Shown one piece after another: positions 1 to 12,640 of a stretch of DNA of 64,000 bases. Location of the stretch: assembly GCF_000004195.4 (NCBI RefSeq), contig NC_030678.2, positions 35,693,701 to 35,757,700 of the forward strand, given 5' to 3'. Within the stretch, counting starts at the first letter, position 1. Each line of letters begins with the position of its first letter. The translations under genes were made by a program, and so were the position numbers. The notes under the pieces are model-generated. The model did not search any database. It worked only from the letters and a program-made list of their open reading frames with translations, and was not told where the DNA came from. The DNA comes from Xenopus tropicalis (taxonomy: Eukaryota; Chordata; Amphibia; Anura; Pipidae).

Positions 1-68
1 AACGGGTTACTTGGTTGCCATGGGTTACTGCCCACAGGCAAATTTGCCCAGTGTTGACAAATGACCCC
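1..68. mobile_element. Right end of a long-TIR palindromic MITE, cut by the window edge
   Basis: The sequence runs through ttgccatgggttactgcccacaggcaaatttgcccagtg to caaatgacccc. It closely matches the right arm of the complete element at 44737-44911, so the left part lies outside the window. Confidence 0.7.
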
Positions 69-1213
69 AAGTTTCTAGGCAATGTTTATATGAGGAACAA
101 GTATCATGAAACATATGTTTTTGAAAAAAAAACTTTAAATCATTGTTGCTTAAATCCTGCAACTGGAGTGTTGGAAATTAGAGTTCTTTTTACGTTGAAC
201 TGCCGCTTTAAGAGCTATACTGTATGTGTTACATGCCAGTATCAGTTCATATCCCACAAGCAGTGGCCGGGCTACGACTGGGAAGCAGCAATCTAGCAAT
301 GTTTGTGTCTCTGGGGCCCTTCTGCGTCTCTTCCTTCCCAGTCCTGCAGACGCTGCTCATCTCCTGGGCTCACAGGGGGGCACAGGGAAGCTCTGGGATC
401 TTCTGAAATGAAAGATAAAGCTATCAGCTCCTGCAGGGATATTGATTTTTATATTTTTTACATTATCACACAAAGAAATTTATGGCAGACTTTAAATTGT
501 AGCTTTTGACAAAGACATTTCACAGAGTCTGGAAGGATGCTGACATTCCTACAGGCAGCTGCTCGCTGACTGCTGATTGGGTGGGCGCAGCAAATAATTG
601 AGCACAATGATACCTTTGTTGGTCAACTATTGTATCAAAATGGTGGCTTTCAGGGTTTCGTCAGACCCTTTTTCTATTCATGCCCAAAGGTGGAATATTG
701 ACAAAAATACCATTTTCTACCCTGTAATTTACCCTTTTCTAACCTGCACAAGTTACAGAGGAGCAAGAAAGAACAATAGAATATCTGTCACAATTGATAT
801 ATTTATGGTGAGCCAAGTGACAACCATCAAAAACAAACATGATCAGTCAGCTCTGCCCTATACTTCAAGACCACTGTGAAAGGGGGAGGTAAGGGCACTA
901 AGCCAATACCCCTTGCTCTTATAACACAATATACAAATACAGCAATCTGTTGCTTATAATGCCTTGGTGTACCCCATGTCTATCTTGATGGGACTGTTAT
1001 CCACTGGCCCCACTAGGAGCACATTAGTGTCTGACCTTCGGTGGAATTGACATTGCTGGACCAGTAGGACCAGTGAGTTATTGGGGTTAATCATTTCTGT
1101 TTTCTCATGAATGATCATTCCTTGACTAATTCCAGTAGAATAAATGAACAATCTTGGTAATGTCCCATCTGTCATGGCCAGGCCCAGGCTGTTCACCTCT
1201 CAAACTACTCCAG
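69..1213. other. Unique-looking non-coding stretch
   Basis: No gene, clear repeat boundary or RNA gene is seen. Short open frames on both strands lack family motifs. Confidence 0.5.
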
Positions 1214-1221
1214 AGCCAGAC

Positions 1222-1360
1222 CAGGCCCGGACTGGTAATCTGTGAATTCTGGATGCTGTAAGATGCCATAGAAGTCACTATTTATTGGGCCTGTGGGGGC
1301 TGTTTGGGTCTCTGTGTACTGGAAATGCCAGGGCCTACTTTAATTCCAAGTCCAGGCCTG
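1222..1360 (+). mobile_element. hAT-like MITE, CAGGCC-GGACTGG family, copy 1
   Basis: Begins CAGGCCCGGACTGG and ends CCAAGTCCAGGCCTG, an inverted pair. It is flanked by agccagac (1214-1221) and agacagac (1361-1368), an 8-bp duplication with one mismatch. An 8-bp duplication and CAG-type ends are typical of hAT transposons. The core resembles the copies at 9400, 30567 and 39698. Confidence 0.8.
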
Positions 1361-1368
1361 AGACAGAC

Positions 1369-2403
1369 ATCTGGGACATATTACATCAAGGACCTGTGGA
1401 TCTATGGGACTGAGTTCAACAACAGCTGGGTGTCCTTAGCCCCAGGTTCTGAATCTACCATGCTCTCTGGCTATCTCCTGGCTGGAGAGGTTTGTATTTT
1501 CTGGGGAAGGAATCCAGTGACATTTCATTTGCAACAATTCTCTGTTGATTACTACAAAATGCGAGTGGCTTATAATGTGGCCGTGCAAGTTGAGAGATGT
1601 AATTAAGATACACAGTAAAGGAGACATAAGAAAATGAAAGGGCAGGGGAGGAACTTAGAGTTAACCTGTTCTTGCTATCTGGAGATAGATGTATAGGCAT
1701 CATGCTTCCCGGTGCATATTAACCAACGCCTTGATGAAAGTTTCAGTGAATGCACGGTGTGTGATCATTACCTATAGGCACGTAGACTAAGTGTAGTTTT
1801 AATGCCATATGATGCTTGACTAGATTATTGCTCCGCGTCGTTCTCTGTGTGATTCTTGTTTAATGCACCAGTTGAGGAGCAGGTATTTGCATACCAATTT
1901 GAGCTTGCTAAATAGAGCATGCAGTGTGTTTAAATGTATGCACATGTTCCTGTTTATGATGCTTTGTCTATAAATAGCAATATTTCTCTATACTATTCCC
2001 GAGCTCTGGGACTTGCTGGTACTTATTGCATATTGCACTATATTGCACACATCTTGGATGTCTAACCTGTGCTCCCCTCCCAGCTGTTGTCAAATTACAG
2101 CTCCCAGAATCCCCCAATAGCCTTCAGCTGTTCAGGATTAAAAGAGGATTGAGAATATTTAGTTTGAGGAGGCTAATTACAGGCTGTTGTCTCTGGGAGC
2201 TTTTTATTATCTACATATATATATATATAGCAGGTAATTTATTTTTGGAGAACGTTAAAACTGGCACAAATTTACCAGCGGCTACAGGCTACTAAAATTG
2301 TAATACTGGCCCTGGCCCAGGCTAACCGTGATGGGAGATGCCAGGGGATAAGGTGGTTGTAGGCCCAGTTTGAGTTTGCACCCAGATAAGACTGCAGATG
2401 ATC
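1369..2403. other. Non-coding stretch with a short TA repeat
   Basis: Mostly unique-looking. A TA run lies at about 2213-2228. The patch aattacagctcccagaatcccc (about 2092-2113) resembles a common vertebrate dispersed repeat (see 56855), but boundaries are not clear. Confidence 0.45.
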
Positions 2404-2406
2404 TTA

Positions 2407-2841
2407 AAGGGGTTGTTTAATTAATATTTAGCATGACATAGACATTGATATTCTGTGACAAATAGCAACTGGCTTTTTATCTTTTGTTTTTTTGGTCATT
2501 TAGCTTTTTTGTTCCGCAGTTCTCCAGTTTGGAATTTCAGCAGGTGTCTGGTTGCTAGGGCCTAGCAACCAGGCAGTGGTTGGAAAGAGAGACTGGTATA
2601 TGACTGGGAGAGGGACTAAATAGGAAGATAAGGAATGAAAACTAACAATAATGATAGAATGGTAGCCTCACAGAGCAATAGTTTTTTGGCTGCTGGGGTC
2701 AGTGACCCATATTTGAAAGCTGGAAAAGTGTAGAAGAGAAAGGCAAATAATTAAAAAACTCTAAAAAAATATAATAAAGATCAATTGCAATGTTGCTTGG
2801 AATAGGGCATTCTATATCATACTAAAGGTGAACCACCCCTT
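2407..2841 (+). mobile_element. TTA-flanked MITE (AAGGGGTTGTT family), copy 1
   Basis: Left end TTA-AAGGGGTTGTT, right end GTGAACCACCCCTT-TTA, so the ends are inverted and flanked by TTA. The interior has gcctagcaaccaggcagtgg and a purine-rich tract shared with copies at 12352, 15095 and 29640. No coding capacity. The 3-bp TTA duplication fits a PIF/Harbinger-type origin; TTAA (piggyBac-type) cannot be excluded. Confidence 0.7.
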
Positions 2842-2844
2842 TTA

Positions 2845-3891
2845 ATTAACTAGCTAAATGATATATTTTTCTATTCAGCAGAGGAAGTTAGAAGTAATGG
2901 TCTCCCTGCACATTATTTGCCCCAGTCACTGCAAGGCATAGGAAAAGATGCCTTAAAAGATACTCCATCCTATTTCACACCTTCTCACTCAACACCAATG
3001 TATGTGCAGTATTGTGAAGTTAAGAGGTGGCCAAAACTCTGCACTATCATTACCTCGGCATACCAGCTACATGTATGTTCTGATTGTTCTTACTGTGGTA
3101 GCCCAGTATAAGCAATGATCAAGGTCACCTTCCCGGACAGTCAGAACAGTTGTCAAGTTCAAACTGCAGTTAGACGATTAATGGATTTAATTGGGTTAGG
3201 TTCATGGCCGCCTTCTGAATTTTTTTTCACACCTCCTTGACACTCCATTACAGTGAAGGTACCAGCATGTTGTCTTCCACTGGTACTCCATAAAAGACAG
3301 ATCCATCTCTAGATCTTTATAGGTGAATGTTGTAGGGTGTGATGCCCTTTCTTCCCTACTGCAGCTTAATGCCTATAGCTTTGATTGACTATGATGGATT
3401 ATATTGATATTTCAGCACCAACTGCATTTACATCTTGATATTGTACTTTGCCTTCTCTCCATTTAACCTTCTCCAAGCCTCCACAATGCGCAATCTGCTC
3501 AGTCATAATTGGCTATGACGTGAGTTCAAAGTTTGTCCTGCTGTTTTGATGTATGCAATCAAAGCCCCTTTGTTCTACAGAAATTTGATTAGTGAATTCA
3601 CAGATTTATAGAAAAACTTTAGCTGCAATTCAACATGAACAGCAGGAGGTTTTGTCACTTAACTTCGATTGTTTTAGCGTGGTCTTTTAAGGGTATCCCA
3701 AACCAACACATACGTAGCTCTACTCCATTTAACACCCCGTGATGAATTCCACTTCTCATATAGCAAGAATTTCCCTACTTCAGGCAAAAGGGCGCAGTTA
3801 TTTTGATTGATTTACCAGCAAGCCAACAGGGATATTAATAAGCTTAACAATTGGCCTGTTAGGAACACTAGAAGACTAAATACCAGCTATG
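2845..3891. other. Unique-looking non-coding stretch
   Basis: No gene or clear repeat boundary seen. Confidence 0.45.
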
Positions 3892-3899
3892 GGCAAAAC

Positions 3900-4112
3900 C
3901 AGGTCTGGACTGGGGTTTAAAATAGGCCCTGGCATTTCAATTACACAAAAACCCACACAGCCCCACTCAGGCCCAATAAATAATGACTGTTTATGACCAA
4001 CTAGGCAAGGGATACAGCACAATCGCACAGGAGGGGGGTAGATATGTCTATGAGATCTTACAACAGCCCCTCTGGAATTTGGCAGAATTCATAGATTGCC
4101 AGTCTGGGTTTG
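3900..4112 (-). mobile_element. hAT-like MITE, GGACTGG family, copy 2
   Basis: Starts CAGGTCTGGACTGG and ends CCAGTCTGGGTTTG. It is flanked by a perfect 8-bp duplication ggcaaaac (3892-3899 and 4113-4120). Family motifs (cctggcatttcaa, cccaataaata, gccagtctggg) read in the opposite orientation to copy 1. Confidence 0.88.
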
Positions 4113-4121
4113 GGCAAAACC

Positions 4122-4809
4122 AGAGTTGGACAAATGGAGGTTGTAGTGGATAAAGTAGGTCAATAACGTCTGTCAGTCTGCAATTGCCCATAGCCGATAT
4201 GCACTATACAATTGTGGCTTCTCATTAGAAGAAGCATCCCTTTTGTCCTTTCCCACGCAGATGGAAGAAATATTTTTTTGCAAGAGCATTTGATTCATTA
4301 TGCTGCACCTCTCACTCTTCCTCTTGCGATATATCTAAAAGCCCAAGCCTGTTGCTTTCTGTCTCGGCAAATAATAAATCATCCCTATACACAGGAGTCG
4401 CATTCATTCGGTGACACAGGCTGATGCCACTCTGTAAATGTATTGAATTATCATCCTGTAAATTTGTGAATACAATACCAGCCTGGCTCACACAGATACA
4501 AGTGCGGTAAAAGCCCCGAAATGCACGCACACACACATTCCAGCGGAAACATACACAGTCGCTTGTTGAAGAGCCATTAAAATGCAGTGGCAGGGTTCTT
4601 AATAGCGGAAAAGGCCAACTATGCTAAACAAAGCAGCATGGTGTTCTCAAGGTTTTTATTTTAAAGGTTATAGAGAGACAAGATACTGTGTAGGTAGGCA
4701 GGGAAATATAAATATAACTTGTACTCTGTTTTCTATGAGTTATATTATCAATCCCATACTTGAAATGATCTTAACTATTGCTGGTTCCATGCACAGATTA
4801 TAACTGCCT
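4122..4809. other. Non-coding stretch
   Basis: No gene or boundary-defined repeat seen. There is a short CA-rich patch near 4526-4537. Confidence 0.4.
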
Positions 4810-4810
4810 G

Positions 4811-4842
<32 letters not shown>

Positions 4843-4892
4843 ATCTATCTATCTATCATCTATCTATCTATCTATCTATCATCTATCTATCC

Positions 4893-4931
<39 letters not shown>

Positions 4932-4967
4932 ATCTATCCATCTATCCATCTATCCATCTATCTATCT
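4810..4967. repeat. Imperfect (ATCT)n microsatellite
   Basis: About 158 bases of ATCT tetranucleotides, interrupted by CATC and CCATC units. A reading frame through it (Ser-Ile-Tyr-Leu repeats) is an artefact of the repeat. Confidence 0.97.
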
Positions 4968-4993
4968 CAGTCTTGCCACGACAATTATTATAG

Positions 4994-5697
4994 TGTGCCT
5001 TATTAGTTTACAGGTTGACTCCACCCTTAGCACTCCAATATAGTGTTTAGCAAAGGGGTGGGTCTCCCTCTTTGGCTGCCTCTGGTGTCCAGGTGGAAGG
5101 TCCACTGAGCCTGGGATCAACAGGGCCCCAGTAAAGCCAATCCTACCCTAGAGTACCCATCAATACTCTAGAGAAGTTGGGGGTACAGAGACCCCATGAA
5201 TGAGGAACAGCTAGACAGTTACACTCCATAGAGCACTTTCTAGGAAAGTAAGGTAGTTAGGAAAAGGAAGCAGGAGCAGTTTCTTGCTCCAACCAGGAGG
5301 TTAGCTGGAAGTACCCTTCCATACAGGCACTGTTGCCTTAGCTAAGGGCCACAGTTAAGACACAGGATACAGGCTAGTACCTAAACCCTGATCCATAGCT
5401 GATTGGGATCCTAATACAGCTAAGGTATTCATCCTGAGGACTGAGGTATCTATCCAGACTGCCCTCCATAGTGGTGCCGTGCTGACCAGGTGTCTTTACC
5501 CTGACCAGGGTCTTTTACCTCGAAAGAGGTGGGATAAACCGGTGGGCATCCTCTCTTGTTGTCCTCAGAGTGTGTTACTGCTAATTCCTTGATGTGAGTA
5601 TGATCTAACCCTGTGTACTAATTTGTCTTGGATAAATAAACCCAGTTGCATTGTTTCATCAGCAAAAATCAGCACAGTGAGTTGTAGTTGCGCTACA
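4994..5697 (+). mobile_element. Possible solo LTR
   Basis: A roughly 700-base block with different composition from its neighbours. It starts near TG (4994), contains ggataaataaacccagttgc (an AATAAA poly(A) signal followed by a probable primer-side segment), and ends near gcgctaca. No retroviral reading frame is nearby. Boundaries and target duplication are not convincing, so the call rests on overall layout. Confidence 0.35.
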
Positions 5698-5705
5698 CCC
5701 CGGGA

Positions 5706-7057
5706 TATTTCCACTTAGCAAAAGCCCATCTGAGGCATTGAGTCTTATGTACTCCATGCTCTAAACCTATTCTAGCTGACGCTGCTGTTTTTACAGCCAA
5801 AAAGGGGTTACACTACTAAAGGAAGACAGGAAAAAGAAAGAGACAGGAAAGTGCCAGAGAAGCCTAGAGACTCCCAGTCTGTTTTTTACCACAAGCAGCT
5901 GAAAACATAGGAAGAATCTGAGAACACATTTCTTAATTACATCTCTGCCTTTCCGATCCCGAGCTGCTACACAGAACACCATGATTTATTGTGTTTAGCA
6001 ACTGCTCTGAGGTGCCAGGGCCAGGTATGGGAACAGCTGCCACTCTATCACAACAGCCGGCTGAGCATGCTATCTGACAGCACTGCTGGATTCGACAAGA
6101 CAGTGAGGCTTAGAGAGTGCCACCGGCATCGCGCTGTGCCGACAGCAAAGTCACACCGAATACTCACTCTGGACCATCTATCTCAAAAAGAGAGGCAACA
6201 AATACACATTTTTCTATTAGTTCTTCACAGCTTCAGTCTTCATCAGGGTGCTTCCCGGAGGACGCCGGGCTAAGCTTTTGTATCAGCATTGGCAGGTTTG
6301 TAACACAGTGCTCTTCTATTGCGCCCTGTGGGCCGGCACATTTAGGTACCAAGAGGGTAAAAATACTTGCACGCCTGCTCGGCTGTAGTTAATTGCTACT
6401 ATTTCTGAGCGCACTCACACAGAATAACACATACGCCTTTTCTCCAGGTGGCAGTAGATTGAATTTCTGTTACTTTTCTTGTCTCTTTTTCACACCCACA
6501 TTAAGAGTTATAATTAATAAATGGTGACTTCATGTTGCATGGATGAACACATTACAGTAGCGAATATGGGAAGGTTTAGAGACACTTCACAATCCTTCAG
6601 CTTAAACCAAGGGCCAGAATGTGTGACAGCAGTCACATCAGCTTGAGTCATTTTGGAACTTAGCCCCACAGAATTGCTGTGTTATTTTCTATATTAGTTG
6701 GGGGAGATTTTCTCTTGACCGCAAAGCTGCAAATAGGCCCAGATCAGAGTGTATCTAAAGGGGTGCTGGGGTTGTCCTTAGTGACTGTGTTGCCTACAGT
6801 CAGTTGATCTTCCTGCAGAACTCCATATATTTAGCACTTGACCCATTTGCAAGAGGATGGCAGCAGGCATGTATACATGTGTTTCCATACAGCTGCTTGT
6901 GTCTCATACAGTACGTTACAGCACCCTAGTGTCCTATGTATTATATCACAGCTCCTTATATGTATTATATCACAGTGCCCCTTACAAAACATCACAAATA
7001 TCAAAGGTCCTACTAGTGTCTAGTGCAATATGTGGATCACAGCCTGGATTACTTGGG
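5706..7057. other. Non-coding stretch
   Basis: No exon or clear transposon end seen. A short local duplication (tatgtattatatcacag) lies at about 6935-6975. Confidence 0.4.
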
Positions 7058-7059
7058 TT

Positions 7060-7640
7060 ACCCCCTCTTCAGGCATTAGGTCTCATTTATGTCTGCAAGT
7101 GCAGTGGGCAAGTTGCACGTTTTCCTGCTGTGAGTTGCATCTAAAACCACTTTCAAGGTTCTTGCATCAAAATGTGCTCTTTAGCACTTCTGTATAGTTG
7201 CGCTTGGCACTGGTCAGTCCTTCCTGTCTTGTGTTCCAATTCGGGCGCTGTTGCACCTATTGACGCAGGAGAATCCTGAAGCTACTGCCTATTCTGGACC
7301 AGGGTTAGCTCCAGGGTTCCCTCAATGCCCTCTGTCAGTAGGCTCAGTACACTTACGGCGAAAGGATAGGGCGCATATTTCACTTGCCTGCTGAGAGCAG
7401 AAAGGATGCCAGACAGACTTAGAAAATATTCAGAGCAACTGACCCCCAATTTGCGTTGAAGTCAAATGAACGAACGAACTGTGATAGGTGCAGTACAATC
7501 TGCGTCAAGATAATTGTCGATTTGTGTCCTCAATTATGCTGGAATTGTGGGAAAAAACTATGTATTGTGGGGAAAAACCATGGAGATTGCGCTCGTAATT
7601 GTACTTTGCATACTGCATCTAGGTAAATGAATAGGCCCTA
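7060..7640. repeat. Diverged dispersed repeat (family with ctattgac..cctgaagctac)
   Basis: Ends read aggtctcatttat and gtaaatgaataggccct, a weak inverted pair. The middle (about 7256-7300) resembles 25700-25750 (cctattgaca, ggagctaccgcctg). No coding capacity. Boundaries approximate. Confidence 0.4.
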
Positions 7641-9399
7641 TAGTCTCCACATTCTTAAACATCCTTAATCCACTTACTGGAGGGAACAAAACAGAGAAAA
7701 AACTCCACAGAACAAGAACAAGCCCAAAGAACTGCATCACTTTGATAGAGACCCTACATTTTATATTGTGATTGGCTGAAGGTTGGTTCCTGATCAGCCC
7801 TTGATTACAGAGAGCGGAACAAAGCTGGAAAGCCCTACAATAGATGCCCAAACCTCCAATGAAATGCACTTAAAAATGATAGATTCCTTTCAAACAAAAG
7901 GACGATCAATGCACAGTTTCTCTTTTATGTCACCCCTTGTAATAGAATCCTGCTATCCTAGGGTAGGCTTCGAATGAAGGTCCTGCATCTTCAAAGCCCA
8001 TCTCCCAACCAATAATAATGACTGGATGAAACCGCTGAAGAATAAATGGCACATATTGAGAAATGGCAGGCAGGATATAAGTAAATTGATACTGCTCCAA
8101 TTCACTTAATAATGTTGGCTGGAAGCCTGCTTTACAGAGAAGAGGGACCAGGCATGGGGGGACCACCTGCACCAGCCTTTTCCCTTTACAACAGGAGGAC
8201 TCACAGCAGGGGGTGAATGCGAGCGCTTTTGTTCTGAGCTCATAGAGATCCCTCTCAAAGAGAATATTCTGCAACTTGTTATTTATAAAATGAAAAAATG
8301 GAATTAATTTGCAAACTGAAAGGTTAATTTAATGCACATATTTAACGTAAGCCATATTGATTGATCTGATGTTGAATCCAGCTGTTGAGTCCCCATGATC
8401 TAACTTACATGGATCCACAGATGCCTTAAGTTTTAACAGAGATTTTTGTACCTATGGGGAAAATACAAAGAAAAACACATATAGCAAAGGTCTTTTAGAT
8501 CAGCTGTTACTGTAAGTCATCAAGTGTAATCGATTATACCTATGTATATTTCATACCCTATTCTGTGCCTGGGCTTGGTCTCCCTTCTGCATTCTATCTC
8601 ACGTATTCTGTGATTAACAGACCTGTAAAGAAGGACGGTCACAAATATGTGCAAGGCATTATGGGAAGCTGGCATTATGGCTGGAGGAGGGCCAACTACA
8701 TCTACATTGTTTCAATGGTACATGTAGCCAGGACCAGCAGTTTCAATGCAAAGGACAGACAGATACTGCTTTACTAGCAATAACATAAACTTGTAGCTTT
8801 ATAAAGCTTCACGAATGGCACCATAATAACATTTGCATCTTCCAACTTTTAATTAGAAATTAAAAAAAAAAGCGATATTGCCAGCTACAATTCCAACCTG
8901 GAAACCTTTGCACGTTCTTTATTTTGTATTCCTCAGCACTGGATTGTATTCCCGCCATGAAGACACTTGTTTGGCCTGAGCCTTCCTGGAAGCTTGGTGT
9001 GTGTGTGGGCATAAAAACTAATGAAACATATTTTTATTGCATATTACATGTGCATCGTCAATTTAACGTAAAATCCAAAAGGATATAAACGCTAATATTG
9101 TTATTACTTCTAAATCACTGCAATAAAGGCTTTGACACAAACAATTTCCCTTTTACGCAGTTTGTTGTTGCCGTCACGCCGCTGCTAGAGAAGCCGCACA
9201 GACTCCCTGGTTACATTACTGCTGCCCCTCTGAGCTAGAAATATTAGGACGCACAGCTTACACTCATAGCTGCATTTAGGACTTCCTTCCTTTTCTCTTC
9301 ATGCTGCTTGCAAGAGACCAAAGGGCTCATTTACAGTACACAACGCAATTCTTCTTGTATCTTACCCGCAATGCAGTGTTTATTCCCATAATTCCAGCT
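7641..9399. other. Non-coding stretch
   Basis: No exon found. A fragment resembling a dispersed repeat (gcattatgggaagctgg) lies at about 8656-8690. Otherwise featureless AT-rich sequence. Confidence 0.4.
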
Positions 9400-9548
9400 C
9401 AAGCCTGGACTGGAAATCTGTGGATTCTGGCAAATGCCTGAGGGGCTGCTGTAAGATGCCATAGACAGTCACTGTTTATTGGGCTGGGGGGGCTGTTTGG
9501 GCCTTTGTGTACTTGAAATGCCAGGGGCTATTTTGAATCCCAGTCCAG
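9400..9548 (+). mobile_element. hAT-like MITE, GGACTGG family, copy 3
   Basis: Begins CAAGCCTGGACTGG and ends near CCCAGTCCAG. The core (ctgtggattctggcaaatgc, gatgccatagacagtcact) matches other copies. Flanks ttccagct and ggccagct agree at 6 of 8 bases. Confidence 0.75.
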
Positions 9549-9554
9549 GGCCAG

Positions 9555-9890
9555 CTTTATTTTCAAAATCCTTTTGGTGTAATTTCTGTGTTTGGCATCA
9601 AATGGCATCAAAATAACATTGTGACCAAATTTTTAGGCACATTTTTGTTGCACATTTTGGTGCAAGTACGCAGTGGGACCCTGGGCTGTCACAGCTCTAG
9701 GGTTCCCCTTCAATTGGTGTTCCACATGCGTTTCATTTGAACAGAACTGTGGGCACATTGGTGCCTGGCATCATAACAAGTAATCACAAGGAGCATCTTT
9801 TGATGCGAATACCTTTAATAAATTGCATCATTTCACGCAGTTTAAGCAATGCTGCAACTTGTGTTTAGTAACTGAGCCCTAAAGTCTGAG
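9555..9890. repeat. Diverged dispersed repeat
   Basis: Contains repeated 'gcatcaaa' motifs and tagggttccccttcaattgg, and ends near gtaactgagccct. It resembles the class of weakly inverted-ended repeats at 7060 and 36810. Relationship uncertain. Confidence 0.3.
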
Positions 9891-10157
9891 GCCAGTATGT
9901 GTGGCTGCTGAGTTGGATAAGTCGCTGGTTAAGGTATTCCGTCTAGACTATGAGGTGGTACCTGAGTTGGACCTTATTAAGAAGGGTGTCTATTTTAGGG
10001 GGACAGAAAGCAACCAATGCATACCTACTAATAAGCGCATGTACCCCCCCCCCCCTTCAGTGTTGAGAAGTAACAAACCCCTATCATTATTAAATCTGAC
10101 TGCTTAGGGCAAGAGCTAAGGGAAGCCTTTGGTTAGAACTAAATTACATAAGACTTA

Positions 10158-10529
10158 ATGTCCCCATACACGGGCCGATTATAGCTGCCGATATCGGTCC
10201 CTTGGACCGATTTGGCACCTTATCGGCCCATGTAGGGACAGAACCGAGGGGCCTGGCCGACCGATATCTGGCCTGAAATTAGTCAGATATCGATCAGCCA
10301 GGTTAGAAAATCCAGTCGGATCGGGGACCGCATCGGCTCGTTGATGCGGTCCCCGAACCGACTGCCCCATTGCCGTGTGCAGAATTCGATCGTTTGGCCC
10401 CAGGGCCAAACGATTGAATTCGCCTACATGCCTCCCCGATATCGCCACCCGTAGGTGGGGATATCGGGTGAAGATCCGCTCGCTTGGCGACATCGTCAAG
10501 CGAGCGGATCTGCCCGTGTATGGCCAGCT
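10158..10529. mobile_element. Harbinger-like palindromic MITE (GGCCATACAC family), copy 1
   Basis: Flanked by TTA (10155-10157 and 10530-10532). Ends ATGTCCCCATACACGG and CCCGTGTATGGCCAGCT are inverted copies. The interior is rich in nested palindromes (cgatatcgg, ggccccagggcc, gatatcgggtg) and unusually CpG-rich. No coding capacity. A 3-bp TTA duplication and palindromic structure suggest PIF/Harbinger mobilisation. Confidence 0.82.
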
Positions 10530-10532
10530 TTA

Positions 10533-11339
10533 AATGGGGTATTATCCCTAAAGCTTAGAATTTTGCGTAATGATCGCATTGTATGTCTAAGCAACTTTTC
10601 AATATACTACAATTACACATTTTCAATGGCTGCAAATTAAAGCAGTGTCTGTCCCTTTATCTTCTCTGCACTGGTGGTCCTGACTTTTGAAATAGTGTAG
10701 CAGAAGCCAACTGACTGACACACCTTTGAAGAATCTGCTGCATTGTTCCAAGGGGAAAGTTGCTTTGAATGAACTTTTCTTTCATTATGTAAAATGTTCT
10801 ATTTATTACATCCTACTTGTCTTTAGTACATATGGCCACCCTGGCACCAAGGCAGTACATACAATAATTGCAGTCATCCTAAGGGAAGAAATGGCCAGTT
10901 GATATCTAACTCATTCTTGCTTTGCAGCTGCTGTTTCCTATGAAAAGGGGCTTGAAATGGAGCTTTCAAGACGAGGGCCGCGTTCCCTGTAAATGAATGC
11001 ACAGCATGTACAATTGAGAAAGAAAGAGGAACAGATGTCATGTTATCATCCCAAGTGTTCAAAATGTTATATTCTCTAAAAAAACACAAATTGAAAAATC
11101 CCAGGGTTCTAGATATCAAAGCTTCCAAGCTACAAACCCCCCTCACAAAACAATTCCCCCCCTTTTATCAAGGGATAAAAACACAAGTCCTGTCGTTCCA
11201 TTAAGGATTTTATTGTTGGATAAATGTGCGCTGCTTTTCTAACCCCTAATTGTAGCTTTGAAGCCAAGAAGTTTTGATAAATAGGCACTCAGGTCTTCTT
11301 TGAGTCATATTTGTAAAAGCTTTTTGCCTAGGTATACTC
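10533..11339. other. Non-coding stretch with possible old MITE fragment
   Basis: The segment about 10535-10700 (ctaagcaacttttcaat, gactttt) weakly resembles the interior of the TTA-flanked family at 12352. Nothing else identified. Confidence 0.35.
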
Positions 11340-11900
11340 AAAATATCGACCGCCAATTAACCCCTGCAGTGCGGCCGAACAAGCTGCCATGGCTTAAAAG
11401 GGTTAACCTTTTGTGAAAATTGCCTCTCGGACTGGGCCACGCTCCCCGCAATTATGTTTCATTATACTCTGACATTTCCAAACACTTACTGGTTACGGTG
11501 TGAAATTATTTCGCTGTATTTTATAGCGGGTGGGGGTGTAAAATATAAATGAGGCTTGTCATGTATTGCCGCTGACGTCCTGCAGAGAGAGCTTGCCGAG
11601 AAGAAGCTTATACAAGAGAGAGAACTTGATTATTGCACAAAATTAGTCTGCGAAATGGTTTCTTGTACAATATATTAGCTACATGCCAGCCTGTTGGCTT
11701 GTGCCTACTGGTACCGTCAGCGCCAGTTAAGGGATGGCAGTATTGTAAAGTAATAGGAAATCTCCGGAATCTTCTGGGATATGTGATATTGCTGTAGAGA
11801 TAAAGGGAAAAAAACATTTCCGCAGCAGTTAGTGAATGCAAATGTTAATATTCTCTCCTGCTAGGAAATCTGAATAATTGGCTGTACAGGGCATTTATGA
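11340..11900. other. Repeat-poor stretch, candidate conserved non-coding DNA
   Basis: No repeat family from this window is visible. It contains several CpGs and balanced composition around gccgaacaagctgccatgg and attgccgctgacgtcctgc. No exon is apparent. Function cannot be judged without comparison to other species. Confidence 0.25.
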
Positions 11901-12351
11901 CTGCAGCTTAATTATGTTTTTTTTTACATTAGGATTCATAAAGTGTTCTAGAAGACCTTTCAGGTTACTTACCCTTTTGATTTAACCCCAGAGCAGCAGC
12001 AAAACAAGCAAAGTCTCACTTGTGGCTATACCATAGGAGCGTTCATTGTACTGGCACAGGGAAGGTTACAGGGAAGCTTTAGATCTGCAAGTGGCAGCAG
12101 TGATCAAACAACACGACGGCCAGTAGTCCTTAGGGAGATTCACTGGGCAGTCATTAATAGGACAAGGGGCACAGATGCAAAGGACCTTAGTAAGCCATAG
12201 AACTCAGTCAGAGGTGTCATTATTTTAACTGCCCTGGAACTGTAATCGCTAACTACTTGTTATGGGTTGCTGGAACCATGGCACTTTGTCCATGTTACTC
12301 TATAACCCCCTCTGTACAGCCTAGTCCAAACCTGTGTACACAGCTGTTTTA

Positions 12352-12640
12352 AAGGGTTAATTCACATTTAAGTTAACTTTTAACATAATATATATTGCCT
12401 AGCAACGTTTCAATTGCTCTTCAACTTTTACAGTTTTTTAATTATTTGCAATTTTTTTCTGACTCTTTCCAGCATTTAAATGGGTGGCACTGACCCTTGC
12501 AGTCAAAAAAACTTTTGTTATTGTTGCTTTTTATTACTTATCATTCTATTAAGGCCCTCTCTTATTTATATATTAGTCTCTCATTCAAACTACTGTCTGG
12601 TTGCTTGGGAAATTCAGAGCCCAGCAACCAGCAGAAGATC
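12352..12640. mobile_element. TTA-flanked MITE family, copy 2 (right end eroded)
   Basis: Left end TTA-AAGGGTTAATTCACATTT matches the family start. The interior has gcctagcaac and ggttgcttgggaaattcagagcccagcaacc. The usual right end (GTGAACCACCCCTT) is not recognisable, so the element is decayed or truncated. Confidence 0.6.

Noticed and set aside
4810..4967. CRISPR-like spaced repeats
   Set aside because: The short direct repeats are a tetranucleotide microsatellite without unique spacers.
4778..4993. Protein of Ser-Ile-Tyr-Leu repeats
   Set aside because: Translation of the ATCT microsatellite.
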